A stretch of 64,000 bases of DNA from an uncultured cyanobacterium (lineage in GTDB: Bacteria; Cyanobacteriota; Vampirovibrionia; Gastranaerophilales; Gastranaerophilaceae): the NCBI GenBank assembly GCA_945487905.1, contig CALYTW010000002.1, forward strand, positions 1-64,000, written 5' to 3'. This document shows, in pieces, positions 63,560-64,000 of this stretch. Numbering within the stretch: position 1 is the first letter of the stretch; every line of letters begins with the position of its first letter. The translations under genes were made by a program, and so were the position numbers. The notes under the pieces are model-generated. The model worked only from the letters and a program-made list of their open reading frames with translations, made no database searches and had not been told where the DNA came from.

Positions 63560-64000
63560 TTATAAGTCAACTTCTATTTCAAATTTTCTGTTCCAAGGGT
63601 GGGTAAATGTAACCGTAGAATAATCTATTTTATAATTAAATACCTCGGACAATCTCTCTATATAAGGTTTCATCATGGCTTTTATATCACAAGGCTCGTC
63701 AATTTGCTCCCTTACATTTGCCTGATAAGCCCAATCGTCAAGGAATCGAATCATCTGTAATCTTTTAAAAGCCTGTTCGTTATATTTTTCAGCATTATAT
63801 GCGACTTTTACACCTGCAAGTAAACTTCCTATTGTATTTGCAGAAGTATTCCAGCCTGCATATCCTAAAAAGGGGTAAATATTTTTATTCTTGAATGTAT
63901 TTAGCAACTTCTCTGCAAAATCATTGTCTGCACCATTTGCATTTCGAACATCTGCAACAGCAAAGGGCTTTTCCTGTATTATAGAATTAAAGGAATAATC
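63560..64000 (-). CDS. DUF4127-like protein, 5' part beyond window edge
   Basis: Reading frame continues through 64000 (AVADVRNANGADNDFAEKLLNTF); LGYAGWNTSANTIGSLLAG. Confidence 0.7.
   Translation of the reverse strand, partial: DYSFNSIIQEKPFAVADVRNANGADNDFAEKLLNTFKNKNIYPFLGYAGWNTSANTIGSLLAGVKVAYNAEKYNEQAFKRLQMIRFLDDWAYQANVREQIDEPCDIKAMMKPYIERLSEVFNYKIDYSTVTFTHPWNRKFEIEVDL

Overview
AT-rich, densely coding bacterial chromosome window. Gene content (4-gene flagellar rod cluster, tuf, gyrB, valS, ftsI-murE, YgiQ-type radical SAM + RNase E/G, MurT-like ligase, prepilin-like protein and several lineage-specific proteins with N-terminal 'NNxxFxA'-like tags) suggests a non-photosynthetic cyanobacterial relative (Melainabacteria/Vampirovibrionia, Gastranaerophilales-like); this is inference and was not tested. 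Most of the window is ordinary housekeeping. Best candidates for novelty: (1) a recurrent intergenic motif TGTWAA-N4-TGTWA[AC] with a 10-bp period, found 46-97 bp upstream of six mostly uncharacterised genes; two copies match the cyanobacterial RpaB/HLR1 consensus exactly. (2) A 2198-aa giant helical protein with an exact 29-residue (87-nt) tandem period. (3) A 1105-aa zinc-ribbon protein whose cyclase-like and STAND-ATPase-like domains both look catalytically degenerate, divergent from an orphan short-tailed ZorA/ZorB-like (MotAB-type) pair. (4) A 522-aa gene bracketed by duplicated palindromic repeat arrays and preceded by three tandem hairpins; one array supplies the rsmI stop codon. (5) uvrC with an in-frame TAA before an intact GIY-YIG domain. 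(6) Small ORFs and orphan terminators absent from the ORF track. No tRNA, rRNA, CRISPR array or transposase was recognised.
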